Below are positions 25,543 through 35,551 of a DNA stretch of 64,000 bases, in pieces. The translations under genes and the position numbers were made by a program. The DNA comes from Helicobacter himalayensis (GTDB taxonomy: Bacteria > Campylobacterota > Campylobacteria > Campylobacterales > Helicobacteraceae), in contig NZ_CP014991.1 in NCBI RefSeq assembly GCF_001602095.1, positions 310,001 to 374,000 of the forward strand, in the 5' to 3' direction. The notes below the pieces were generated by a model, which saw nothing but the letters and a program-made list of their open reading frames with translations, did no database searches and was not told the DNA's origin. The first letter of the stretch is position 1. Each line of letters begins with the position of its first letter.

Positions 25543-27675
25543 TTAAAATAACAAATCCGCATCGACATTTGTAACACTTTGTGTTTGTGCGGGGAGTTTA
25601 GAAATATCAGTGTAGAGATACTCGCCATCTTCTAGTGTTTTTTTCATCACGCCCTGAGGCACATCAAATTTGCGCTTTAAGCCCGGCTCGAGATTGACAA
25701 TTTTGTTGAAAAAATACGCACTTGCGGGAGTTGCCACGACTCCACCTGTCTCATTTGGACCAATTGGCGTATTATCATCGCGCCCATACCATGTGATAAT
25801 CTGAATACTTGGAGAGAATCCACAAAACCAGCCATCAATATTTTGATTTGAAGTGCCCGTTTTCCCTGCAATCTCCATATTTTGCATTCTAGCGCGCGAG
25901 CCTGTTCCGCGATTTACCACATCACGTAAGATATTTACCACCAAAAATGCTTGTTTTGGTTGCGTGTATTCCTTTGAAAGGAGTGGGAATTCATATACTT
26001 CGCCATTTTCATTAGTGATAGAATCCACTAAGCGCGGGGTTAGCATTGTGCCATAATTTGAAAAAAGCGAGTATTCTTTTGCCGCATCAAGTGGAGAAAG
26101 ACTTAAACTTCCAAGGATAATTGACATATCATTTGGCACGGATTGAAAGCCATAATCCACGATCCCGCGATAAATCCGTTCAAAGCCTATTTGTTGTACG
26201 AGGTTGAGCGCAGCGAGGTTTGAAGAGCTTCGCAAGGCGTAATGCAAGCTTACAATTCCGCTATAAGCGCCCACATTTTTTGGCGTCCAAATATCCTCTT
26301 CTGCCTCTTTGTTTGCATCTTTTATCTCGCTTAAATCCTCTTTTGTAGAATCCGCCCCAAAGCGTCTTGGTGCATCTGTGATTTTCCACGCGGGTGAGTA
26401 GCCTCTGTCAAAGGCTAGCAAGTAGATAAAGGGCTTTATGCTTGAGCCAAATTGTCTTTTTGCCTGTGTGGCGCGATTAAAGCTAGATTTTTTATAATCC
26501 ACCCCGCCAACGAGGGCTAAAATTTTCCCTGTGTCTGATTCTGTCACGACAATAGCACCATTAAGCTCGCCCATTTTTTTAGGATACGCGGGCTTTGCGG
26601 TAATTTCTAGGAGATTATTTATACCATCTGGGCTCTCTTGTGTGGAAAGTGGAAGAGGATTTATAGAATCTATATCTGCAGAATCTGGTGTGTTTATTTT
26701 TTGTTCAAAATATTTTGGATATTTTTCAAGCAAACGCTCATTAATCTTGCTATATCCATAGCGCAGGGCTTCTTGTGCGATATTTTGGTAATCTAAATCG
26801 ATGTTGAGCTTGATTTTATAACCGCCTGTTTTTAAATCTGCATAAACAGGCGCAAGCTGACGCAAAACCTCATCAACGATATAAGGCGCGAGATTCTGTG
26901 TGCGCGATTCATCATAGATTTGTGGCACTTCGTTAATCGCCACTTCGTATTCATCTTTGGTAATCCAGCCAATATCAAGCATACGCGCTAAAATACTATT
27001 TGCCCTGCTTAAAGAATAGTGTAGATTTTTTGTCGGATCGTAGGTGCTAGGGGCTTTTGGCAGTCCCATAAGCATACAGATTTCTTTTAGAGTAAGCTCA
27101 CTTAGATTCTTTCTAAAATACCCAAGCGCAGCAGTCCTCACGCCATAATAGCCATGTCCTAAGAAAATATAATTGAGATAAATTTCTAAAATCTCTTCCT
27201 TACTCATCTCTTTTTCAAGCAAGATGGCAAACATTGCTTCTTTTACTTTGCGTTTGAGCGTTTTTTCTGAAGTGAGTGCGACATTTTTCACTACTTGCTG
27301 TGTGAGCGTGCTTCCGCCTTCAATCCAGCGCATATTAATCGCATTTTTCACCATTGCGCGTGAGATTGTATCAGGATTAATCCCAATATGCTCAAAAAAT
27401 AACGTGTCCTCAACTGCTAAAAGTGCTTCAATCACGCGCGGAGGAATTTCATCAAATTTCGCATACAGCCTGTATTCATTATCAAACACATTGGCAATCA
27501 AGCGTCCTTTTCTGTCAAAAATCTGCGTGGCAATATCCATCTTGTGCTTTTTAATGCCTACAATCTCACTCTTACTCTCTTTATAGATTCCAAAAAGATA
27601 CACGCCTACCGCAAGCAGAGCGCCTAAAAAAGCGATAAGAATAAAATAGCCAAAAACTTTTAAAGCCCTACGCAC
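25543..27675 (-). CDS. mrcA: penicillin-binding protein 1A (bifunctional peptidoglycan synthase)
   Basis: 710 residues. An N-terminal membrane anchor is at about 8-30. The GT51 glycosyltransferase domain shows EDTLFFEHIGI (catalytic Glu) and GGSTLTQQVVKN. The transpeptidase domain has the SxxK motif in GSSIKPF, SxN in SSN, and KTGT in KTGTSNQNIDGWF. A Pro/Ser-rich segment (about residues 320-355) between the domains contains AGATTCT-type triplets and looks expanded. It is followed upstream (on this strand) by tlpD with 18 bases between, so the two may share a transcript. It builds and cross-links peptidoglycan in the periplasm. Confidence 0.95.
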   Translation of the reverse strand: MRRALKVFGYFILIAFLGALLAVGVYLFGIYKESKSEIVGIKKHKMDIATQIFDRKGRLIANVFDNEYRLYAKFDEIPPRVIEALLAVEDTLFFEHIGINPDTISRAMVKNAINMRWIEGGSTLTQQVVKNVALTSEKTLKRKVKEAMFAILLEKEMSKEEILEIYLNYIFLGHGYYGVRTAALGYFRKNLSELTLKEICMLMGLPKAPSTYDPTKNLHYSLSRANSILARMLDIGWITKDEYEVAINEVPQIYDESRTQNLAPYIVDEVLRQLAPVYADLKTGGYKIKLNIDLDYQNIAQEALRYGYSKINERLLEKYPKYFEQKINTPDSADIDSINPLPLSTQESPDGINNLLEITAKPAYPKKMGELNGAIVVTESDTGKILALVGGVDYKKSSFNRATQAKRQFGSSIKPFIYLLAFDRGYSPAWKITDAPRRFGADSTKEDLSEIKDANKEAEEDIWTPKNVGAYSGIVSLHYALRSSSNLAALNLVQQIGFERIYRGIVDYGFQSVPNDMSIILGSLSLSPLDAAKEYSLFSNYGTMLTPRLVDSITNENGEVYEFPLLSKEYTQPKQAFLVVNILRDVVNRGTGSRARMQNMEIAGKTGTSNQNIDGWFCGFSPSIQIITWYGRDDNTPIGPNETGGVVATPASAYFFNKIVNLEPGLKRKFDVPQGVMKKTLEDGEYLYTDISKLPAQTQSVTNVDADLLF

Positions 27676-27693
27676 TTACAAATCCAACCTATC

Positions 27694-29022
27694 TCACTCT
27701 TGTGTTGGATTTGTAAGGTTTTTTTGCAATTGTTCGATTTCTTCACTTATTTTTCCTGAGATTTCGCTATAAATCTCATCAATTGAAGTCATCACGCCAT
27801 CGCTGTTTTTTTCCATTGCGGTGATTTTATCTTGTATATAAGATTTTGGACAGGCGACTTTTGGATCTTCAAGCGTTGTGGCAAGTGCAATAGCTGAACT
27901 ATGCACTCCTGAGTGGAATGGATCGAGTTTTTTGTAGCCTTGTGTGTGGCTAAAGTGTTCTTTTCCGCGTCCTTCAAAATACCATTTCCCTAAACGACAA
28001 CTTTTATGATCTACTTTATTGAAAGTATCTTTGATACCAAACACAAAGCTATAAAGATTGTTTTTATACACAGTGTGGTCGAGTTTTGCTAAAGTGCAGA
28101 ATATTCTTGAACTTAGGCTTGATGAGGTTTGATTATTTATAAGGCTTGCAACTTTGAGATCACTTACCACATTATTAAGTGCTTCAATCGCGGCTCTCAC
28201 GGTGTTTGTCGCATCATTTGTTTCTTCTGTGCCTGTTTGAATATCGTTTGCTTCTTGTTGCATTGATTTTACCACCACAGCAATTTCCTTTGTGGCTTTT
28301 TGCGTCTTTTCAGCAAGCTTTCTCACTTCATCAGCCACCACTGCAAAGCCCCTGCCGTGCTCGCCTGCGCGCGCAGCTTCAATAGCGGCATTAAGTGCTA
28401 AGAGGTTTGTCTGCTCGGCAATATCATCAATGAGTGAAACAACATTTGTAATCTCATTGCTTCTTTGTGTGAGAGAATCTACAAGTTGTGTTGAAATTTG
28501 CATTTTTTCATACAAGGTTTCGATTTTGGCAAGCGCATCGTTACTCATATCCATTCCGTGCTCTGCGTGTCTGATAGCCTCATCTGAGCGCTTCACCACT
28601 TCTGCGGATTGATTGAGCACTTCTTGCAACGCGCCTTGTGTGCCGGTAATCCCAATCGTCATAGATTGATTGTATGCATCAAAGACATCAAAGCCGTGAC
28701 GCCTATCACTGCGCAAGTCAAGTAATAGAATCGAGTAATACACCACATCGCCTACCTGTAAGGATTTCACTTCATATTCTCCTGATGGCAAAGCAACATC
28801 TGTGGTTGTTGGAGAAAGACTCTCAATAATTGAGTCAAGGTTTTGCATAGCCTGTGCCAAGTGATTTTTGAAAACTACCTCACGCCCTTTAAGCCCGATA
28901 ATTATTTCTTTTTGTGTAAATCCAAACGCCACGTTTTTAGATTCCAACTCTTGTTTAAGATGCGCGATTTCTTTTTCATATTGTGCAATACGCTGTTTTA
29001 AAGCATTACTTGAGCCAAACAT
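27694..29022 (-). CDS. tlpD: cytosolic chemoreceptor TlpD with C-terminal zinc-binding CZB domain
   Basis: 442 residues and no membrane segments, as expected of the soluble TlpD energy/ROS chemoreceptor. The start is the ATG at 29022 ([14 protein letters not shown]), the usual TlpD N-terminus; a TTG ten codons upstream is in frame but lacks a better ribosome site. An N-terminal coiled coil precedes a domain at about residues 35-120, then the MCP hairpin with [20 protein letters not shown]. The C-terminal CZB domain has the Zn ligands: a His in AKLDH, the Cys in SCRLGKWY, and two His residues in the FHSGVH segment. It signals to CheA through CheW. Confidence 0.93.
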   Translation of the reverse strand: MFGSSNALKQRIAQYEKEIAHLKQELESKNVAFGFTQKEIIIGLKGREVVFKNHLAQAMQNLDSIIESLSPTTTDVALPSGEYEVKSLQVGDVVYYSILLLDLRSDRRHGFDVFDAYNQSMTIGITGTQGALQEVLNQSAEVVKRSDEAIRHAEHGMDMSNDALAKIETLYEKMQISTQLVDSLTQRSNEITNVVSLIDDIAEQTNLLALNAAIEAARAGEHGRGFAVVADEVRKLAEKTQKATKEIAVVVKSMQQEANDIQTGTEETNDATNTVRAAIEALNNVVSDLKVASLINNQTSSSLSSRIFCTLAKLDHTVYKNNLYSFVFGIKDTFNKVDHKSCRLGKWYFEGRGKEHFSHTQGYKKLDPFHSGVHSSAIALATTLEDPKVACPKSYIQDKITAMEKNSDGVMTSIDEIYSEISGKISEEIEQLQKNLTNPTQE

Positions 29023-29170
29023 ATAGAAGCCTTTTGTGTGGAATTTTAACAAGCTATGATTATACTACAAACAAAAGCAAAAGTATAAAAAATGTAGAAA
29101 AATTTTGCAAGAATTTAAAATGCCAATATTTGACAGCTGGTAAAAAAGTGCAGATTTTACTTTCAAAGTT

Positions 29171-29830
29171 TCAAAGCGCGATGAAATTTTTTAGAATCTT
29201 TAAGCCCATTTGATGGCTTTTTTCTGGGTGAGGTTGTATGCCTAGGACATTATCTTTACCAATAATTGCCGGGAAGGTGTAGCCATACTCACAACGTGCT
29301 AAGGTGTGAGAATCTGCGACTTTATTTGCGTGAAAACTATGCACAAAGTAAAGGAAAAATTCTTTTTCGCAATCTTTTAAAAGCCCATTTTTTAATCCAG
29401 ATTCACTTAGGATACATTTATTCCAACCAATTTGAGGGATTTTAAGCGCACTAGATTGCGTGTTTTTGGCTAATAAACGCGTTTTGTCAAACTCTACTAC
29501 CTCGCCTTCTATCAATCCAAGCCCAGAATACTCACCAAACTCATAGCTTTTTTGCAAGAGAAGCTGCATACCAAGGCAGATTCCAAGCAAATATTTTCCA
29601 CTTTTTGCAAAAGAGCAAATTGCCTCATCTAAGCTATTTTGTCTTAAATGCGCGATTGCATCACCAAAAGCCCCAACGCCGGGTAAAATAATCTTATCAA
29701 ATTTCGCAATTTTACAAGGATCCGATTCTACATTGATTGTAATATTTGAAAACTCTTGCATAATATTGTTAAACGCATTTTTCACGCTTGCAAGATTGCC
29801 AATGTTGTAATTTAGAATCCCAATACGCAT
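29171..29830 (-). CDS. hisH: imidazole glycerol phosphate synthase glutaminase subunit HisH
   Basis: 219 residues from the ATG at 29830 (MRIGILNYNIGNL), preceded by a G-rich ribosome site. Class I glutaminase: oxyanion PGVGAFGDA, nucleophile Cys in [11 protein letters not shown], and catalytic His/Glu in GIQPHPEKS. It supplies ammonia to HisF in histidine synthesis. No hisF or other his gene is beside it, so it is either a scattered his gene or a paralogue used in a sugar-amidotransferase pathway of surface glycans. The sequence alone does not separate these. Confidence 0.88.
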   Translation of the reverse strand: MRIGILNYNIGNLASVKNAFNNIMQEFSNITINVESDPCKIAKFDKIILPGVGAFGDAIAHLRQNSLDEAICSFAKSGKYLLGICLGMQLLLQKSYEFGEYSGLGLIEGEVVEFDKTRLLAKNTQSSALKIPQIGWNKCILSESGLKNGLLKDCEKEFFLYFVHSFHANKVADSHTLARCEYGYTFPAIIGKDNVLGIQPHPEKSHQMGLKILKNFIAL

Positions 29831-29945
29831 AACTCCCCCCAATGCTTTTCTCGCGCGCATTTTAGCATAGCTTGTGTGCGACTTCTTGCATAAGTGCTAT
29901 AATTTCAGGTTTAAATTTTGCAAATTTATGACAAGGAGTTTGAAA

Positions 29946-31151
29946 GTGGATTTTTTTACTCAAGCCCTTAATACTCTTAAAGATTCTCATAATTTCCGCA
30001 CTTTGCGCGATTTTACGCATTTTGGTGTGTATATTTCAGAAAATCCAAAGGCAAAAAAGCTTCTTAACTTTGCTTCAAACGATTATTTGGGTTTAAGCAC
30101 GCAAGGCGCGGTCTTTTTAGATTCTACTCTTGCGAGGGAAAACGCGTTTTTTTCAAGTTCTTCTTCGCGACTTTTAAGCGGGGGATTTGAAATTTCTCAT
30201 AGGCTTGAAAGCCTCTTAGGAACGATGTTTGATAAATCTTGTTTGCTTTTTAATAGTGGCTATCACGCAAATATCGGACTTATAGAATCGCTTTCGCGCA
30301 TTGAAGGCGTGTTTTTCTTGCTTGATAGTTTTGTGCATGCGAGCGTTTTTGATGGAATTAAGCTTTCTCGTGTGCGTTTTGTGCGTTTTAGGCATAATGA
30401 CTTGGAGCATTTGCGCACGCTTTTACAAGAAAATGCGCATAAATATAAAGAATGTATTATCGTAACTGAAGCGCTGTTTTCGATGGATGGGGACTTTGCG
30501 CCACTTAAAGAACTTATTACCTTAAAAAAAGAATTTAGCAATCTTAAAATTTATCTTGATGAAGCTCATAGCATAGGTGTGTGCGGGGATTTGGGCTTGG
30601 GATTAGCAAAAAGCTTGGGCGTGGAAAATGAGGTTGATTTTATCATGCTTACTTTTGGTAAAGCCATTGGCTCTGTGGGCGCGTGCGTGCTATGCAGTGC
30701 GAGTGCGAGGGAGTTTTTTGTCAATTTTGCGCGTTCGCTTATCTACTCGACTGCCTTGCCCCCGATAAATATTGCCTTTAGCTATTTTGTTTTTTCGCGC
30801 CTTGCAGATTTTCGCGCACAAAGGGCACATTTGCAGGAACTAAGCATATTTTTTAAAAAGAATCTTTCTTTGCTTGTGGAAAAACACACAAGAGAAAATG
30901 CAGATTCTGCGATTGAGGGTTTTGTGCTTGGGGAATCGCAGATTCTTTCTCTTGTGCTTGGGAGTAATGAGCGCGCACTTAAGGCTTATGAGATTTTGGG
31001 CAAATATGGGATTTTCGCCCCTGCAATCCGCTATCCTACAATTCCTAAAAACACCGCGCGCCTGCGTTTTTCACTCACTGCGCTTATGCAAAAAGAGCAT
31101 TTAGAGCAAGCACTTTGCGCACTGCAAGAGTTTTTCGCACAAAAGCACTAA
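29946..31151 (+). CDS. bioF: 8-amino-7-oxononanoate synthase BioF
   Basis: First enzyme of the biotin ring pathway: condenses pimeloyl-ACP with alanine. The start is GTG at 29946 because AAGGAG lies at 29933-29938; an ATG six codons upstream overlaps that site. The protein has about 401 residues. Conserved parts: NFASNDYLGLS near the N-terminus, YLDEAHSIGV with the PLP-stacking His and Asp, and the PLP Lys in LTFGKAIGSVGA. It is followed 14 bases later by bioG and then bioC, forming a biotin cluster that makes the pimeloyl precursor. Confidence 0.93.
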   Translation: MDFFTQALNTLKDSHNFRTLRDFTHFGVYISENPKAKKLLNFASNDYLGLSTQGAVFLDSTLARENAFFSSSSSRLLSGGFEISHRLESLLGTMFDKSCLLFNSGYHANIGLIESLSRIEGVFFLLDSFVHASVFDGIKLSRVRFVRFRHNDLEHLRTLLQENAHKYKECIIVTEALFSMDGDFAPLKELITLKKEFSNLKIYLDEAHSIGVCGDLGLGLAKSLGVENEVDFIMLTFGKAIGSVGACVLCSASAREFFVNFARSLIYSTALPPINIAFSYFVFSRLADFRAQRAHLQELSIFFKKNLSLLVEKHTRENADSAIEGFVLGESQILSLVLGSNERALKAYEILGKYGIFAPAIRYPTIPKNTARLRFSLTALMQKEHLEQALCALQEFFAQKH

Positions 31152-31165
31152 AAAAAGGAGGTAGA

Positions 31166-31888
31166 ATGAAGTTAGTTAATCTCAAAACGCGTGAAAATCT
31201 CACGCCCTGCAATACACCTCTTTTACTCTTTGCAAGTGGTTTTGGCTTTTTGCCTTACGCATTTGAAAACTTAAAACTTCCACAAAATGCGCTAAGTGCG
31301 ATGTTGTATGATTACAGCGATTTTTCTAATGCGAAAAATTTGCTAAAAGTTTTAGAATCTTTCCCACAAATCCATCTCATCGCGTGGTCTATGGGCGTGT
31401 GCGTGGCGCAGGAGCTTTTTTCAAATGTGCAGATTGAAAGCGCGCTTGCTATTAACGGCACGATTTTTGGCGTGCATCAAAATTTTGGAATCCCGCCTAA
31501 AATTTTTTCACTCACCCAACAGAAATTACAGCGTGAGGCTTTTTTAAACTTGGCGTTTGGGATGGGGGCATTTGGAGGGGAATTGGTAAGTGAAAATGCG
31601 CATGAAAAATCTTTGCTTGCGCCTACAAATTCTCTAAAAAATGAGCTTAAAAGTTTGCAAGAATTTTGCGCACAAAGGGGTGAAAATCCACGTCAAAGCG
31701 CATTTTTTTGGCATAAGACAATTATAAGTAATGATGATAAAATATTCTCACCAAAAGCACAGAATCTCGCGTGGGAGGCTTATAGACAAACACATAAGGA
31801 TTTTGTGATTTTGCATACCAATGCGCCACATTTTGTGTTTGTTGATGAAAAACTTTGGGAGGAGCAATGTTTGCCACGCAATTTGTAA
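31166..31888 (+). CDS. bioG: pimeloyl-ACP methyl ester esterase BioG
   Basis: 240 residues from ATG at 31166, preceded by AAGGAGG. The start of the family's alpha/beta-hydrolase pattern is visible: LLLFASGFGF for the oxyanion loop, IAWSMGVCVAQELF with the nucleophile Ser in WSMG, and a C-terminal His in NAPHFVFVDE. It removes the methyl ester from pimeloyl-ACP after BioC-directed synthesis, replacing BioH. It overlaps the bioC start by 22 bases. Confidence 0.9.
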   Translation: MKLVNLKTRENLTPCNTPLLLFASGFGFLPYAFENLKLPQNALSAMLYDYSDFSNAKNLLKVLESFPQIHLIAWSMGVCVAQELFSNVQIESALAINGTIFGVHQNFGIPPKIFSLTQQKLQREAFLNLAFGMGAFGGELVSENAHEKSLLAPTNSLKNELKSLQEFCAQRGENPRQSAFFWHKTIISNDDKIFSPKAQNLAWEAYRQTHKDFVILHTNAPHFVFVDEKLWEEQCLPRNL

Positions 31889-32625
31889 AGCGCGCAGGGA
31901 GCTATGATTCTCAAGCATTTGTGCAACAATTTATGGCGCGGTATTTGATTGCACTTTTGCGCGATTTTGCGTCTTTTCAAGATGATGAGAATCTAGCTGA
32001 TATTTTTAGCAATGTTTTTGAATTTGGTTGCGCGCAGGGGCAATACACGCGCCTTTTGCTAGAAAATTTCGCCCCTAAAAAACTGCTTTGCAATGATATT
32101 AACGACTACAAAAAAGTATTTGAGAATCCACCATTTAGCGATTTTGACGTGGAATTTGCGCGTTTTGATATGAATAATTGCGCAAAGATTCTCACTCAGC
32201 AATTTTCTTGTATCACTTCAAATGCCTGCTTGCAGTGGCTAGAGCAAAGAGAAGTTTTGGCGCAACTGCAAGCATTTTTGCGCCCGCAAGGATTGCTTGC
32301 ATTTAGCACTTTTGGCAAGCGCAACCTTTGGCAAGTGAGAGAGCTTTGCAATGTGGGATTAGAATATTTGGATTTGGAGGAATACCGCGCGCTAATGGAG
32401 TTGGAATGTGAGATTTTACATCTAAGCATGCAGGTAAAAATTTTGCATTTTAACAGCGCGCTAGAAGTTTTCAAGCACCTTGCGTTGAGCGGTGTCAATG
32501 GCTTACAAAAAGGATTTTTTTTAAAAAAAGCCCTTTTGCAAGAATATACCAAACGTTATGACAACAACCTTGAGTATGAATGCGTTTTTGTGCTTGCGAG
32601 AAAAAAGCCCATTCCCTTTGAGTAA
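31867..32625 (+). CDS. bioC: malonyl-ACP O-methyltransferase BioC
   Basis: 252 residues from ATG at 31867, which overlaps the end of bioG. It begins with the BioC-like stretch FVKRAGSYDSQAFVQ, then the SAM-binding loop FEFGCAQGQYTRLL, and the post-SAM segment CITSNACLQWL, which matches the BioC motif SNxALQW. It methylates malonyl-ACP so that fatty-acid enzymes can build the pimeloyl chain. It ends the bioFGC unit. Confidence 0.9.
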   Translation: MFATQFVKRAGSYDSQAFVQQFMARYLIALLRDFASFQDDENLADIFSNVFEFGCAQGQYTRLLLENFAPKKLLCNDINDYKKVFENPPFSDFDVEFARFDMNNCAKILTQQFSCITSNACLQWLEQREVLAQLQAFLRPQGLLAFSTFGKRNLWQVRELCNVGLEYLDLEEYRALMELECEILHLSMQVKILHFNSALEVFKHLALSGVNGLQKGFFLKKALLQEYTKRYDNNLEYECVFVLARKKPIPFE

Positions 32626-32683
32626 GGAAGTTTAGAGAGATTTTCTAAGTCATGCAATGCTTAGTGTTTTTTTATATTTTTTC

Positions 32684-32690
32684 TTTATAA
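32684..32690 (+). promoter_or_regulatory. -10 element of the phase-variable glycosyltransferase
   Basis: A TATAAT-type hexamer within CTTTATAATTG lies about 40 bases before the ATG at 32728, after a T-rich stretch. No clear -35. Confidence 0.35.
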
Positions 32691-32727
32691 TTGTGATTTG
32701 AATTTTAAACATAAACAAAGGAAAACA

Positions 32728-33870
32728 ATGCAAGAAAACAACATTTCGCAACAAAATAATATTATTGTGGGGGGGGGGCATACACTTCAAGGCTCTAAGG
32801 ATTTAAATGATTTAGATTCTAGTCAATATCCTCATTTCCCACTAAGGCAAATCCATCTTACCCCAAAGCAAAGACTTTTTTCTTATCTTCGCACCTTACC
32901 TTCTTGGATAAAGGCTATTCTTAAGCCCCCATACGTTAGCGTTAGGTGGTTTAAACACAAGATTAGACTTCTTTTGCTTGAAAATGAAATTAAAAGATTT
33001 TTGCGCTCAAACACTTCTGGAATCCGCATAAATTCTACCCCACCAAAAATCCCGCTTATCATCTCGCTAACTTCTTATCCAAAGCGGTTTTATCAGCTCC
33101 ACTATACCTTGTATTCGATTATGAAACAAAGCTATAAGGCTGATAAAATTATCCTTTGGCTTAACAAACAAGAATGCCCCAATGGGCGCGCAGATGTGCC
33201 AAAGCATATTTTAGAGTTTGAAAAATGTGGCTTGGAAATAGCTTTTAGTGATGAAAATTTCCGCCCATATAACAAAATCATTCATACAATTTGCGCATAT
33301 CCGGAATCTAGCATTATTACATTTGATGATGATATTTTTTATCCAGATTTTATTGTTAAGCGTTTGGTAGAAAGCTATGAAAAATTCCCAAAAGATGTGC
33401 ATTGCCATTGGGTCAAGTATGTCGTTTTTGATAAAAATGGTATGCTTGAAGATTATAATAACTGGCTTACAACTGATAAGTATCAAATCCCACCACATAG
33501 CTCATATCGTAATTTTTTATTTGGTGTGGGAGGTGTGCTTTATCCACCACATTGCCTTTATAAAGATGTGATAGATTCTCAAATTTTTATGCGCCTTGCT
33601 CCCACAAGCGATGATATTTGGCTTTGGGCTATGGCTCTTTTGCAAGGAAGCAAGATTCGTCTTATTGAAGATTATGCCTCAAATACTGTCGCAGGTGCAA
33701 TTACAACTTGGGGTAGTCAAGAAAATGCCTTGTGGAAACACAACGCCACTGCAAACCAAAAGCATTTGGATAATATCCTTGCTTGCTACCCACAGATACT
33801 AGAAATATTAAATTGCGAAAAACAGAATCTAAATTCTCCAAACAACTTGATAGAATCTACAAATATTTAA
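32728..33870 (+). CDS. phase-variable glycosyltransferase, currently ON
   Basis: 380 residues from ATG at 32728, which has AAAGGA upstream; a TTG ten codons earlier is less likely. Codons 14-17 fall in a run of ten G's (32769-32778), so loss or gain of a G would stop translation near the N-terminus. The body has a GT-A-like pattern: PLIISLTSYPKRFYQLHYTLYS (start of the Rossmann fold, in parts), NKIIHT, the DxD-type metal motif in ITFDDDIFYP, and a late TSDDIWLWAMAL acceptor-side helix. It is probably a surface-glycan (LPS or capsule) glycosyltransferase. It is alone after bioC and before a repeat element. Confidence 0.82.
   Translation: MQENNISQQNNIIVGGGHTLQGSKDLNDLDSSQYPHFPLRQIHLTPKQRLFSYLRTLPSWIKAILKPPYVSVRWFKHKIRLLLLENEIKRFLRSNTSGIRINSTPPKIPLIISLTSYPKRFYQLHYTLYSIMKQSYKADKIILWLNKQECPNGRADVPKHILEFEKCGLEIAFSDENFRPYNKIIHTICAYPESSIITFDDDIFYPDFIVKRLVESYEKFPKDVHCHWVKYVVFDKNGMLEDYNNWLTTDKYQIPPHSSYRNFLFGVGGVLYPPHCLYKDVIDSQIFMRLAPTSDDIWLWAMALLQGSKIRLIEDYASNTVAGAITTWGSQENALWKHNATANQKHLDNILACYPQILEILNCEKQNLNSPNNLIESTNI
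32769..32778 (+). repeat. poly-G(10) contingency tract
   Basis: Ten G's near the 5' end of the glycosyltransferase. In this state the gene is in frame; a change of one G would truncate the protein after about 20 residues. Confidence 0.95.
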
Positions 33871-33879
33871 GTTTCCAAA

Positions 33880-33955
33880 AAACGTCGAGTATGCGCGCGA
33901 AGCGGAGCTTACAAGAGCTTTGCTCTTGTAAGCGATACGTTTTGAAGATATAGAA
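33880..33955 (+). repeat. dispersed two-hairpin repeat, intergenic copy with perfect stem
   Basis: Shares AAAACGTCGAGTATG and CGCGAAGCGGAGC on the left and GCGATAC and ATAGAATCT on the right with the copies in genes, but the middle is different: GCTTACAAGAGC (33907-33918) and its exact complement (33922-33933) around a TTT loop, a 12-bp perfect stem. It lies between convergent glycosyltransferase and gdhA genes, so it may also separate their transcripts, though no T-run follows. Confidence 0.75.
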
Positions 33956-34002
33956 TCTAAAAGCCAAAAACGCTAGGAGCGCAAACGCGTAGGCGTGAGA
34001 GT

Positions 34003-35364
<1,362 letters not shown>

Positions 35365-35464
35365 TTAATTTAAGTATTGAAAGTTGCACAAAATTGCAAG
35401 CATATTATAGCTTCAGAATACTTTTAATTTCATCAATTTTTAAATTATTTTTAGAAATTTAAAG

Positions 35465-35515
35465 TATAATTGCGCCCTTTAGATTCAAGCGCATTTTCTT
35501 GCGTTTGCAAGGGCG
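35465..35515 (+). promoter_or_regulatory. promoter and structured leader upstream of bamA
   Basis: TATAAT at 35465-35470 lies about 80 bases before bamA. The leader contains CGCCCTT (35473-35479) pairing with AAGGGCG (35509-35515), with an inner CGCA/TGCG stem, so the 5' UTR can fold. No known riboswitch is recognised. Confidence 0.35.
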
Positions 35516-35551
35516 TTTAAGTCCCAAAAAATACATCACTTTAAGAGGAAT

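Noticed and set aside
29835-29840. Run of six C's before hisH as a phase-variation tract
   Set aside because: Too short and placed at the ribosome site outside the coding frame; a modest effect on translation is possible but not a switch.
33907-33933. Perfect hairpin as a standard intrinsic terminator
   Set aside because: No T-run follows, and the flanks belong to the dispersed repeat family, so a repeat is the better explanation.
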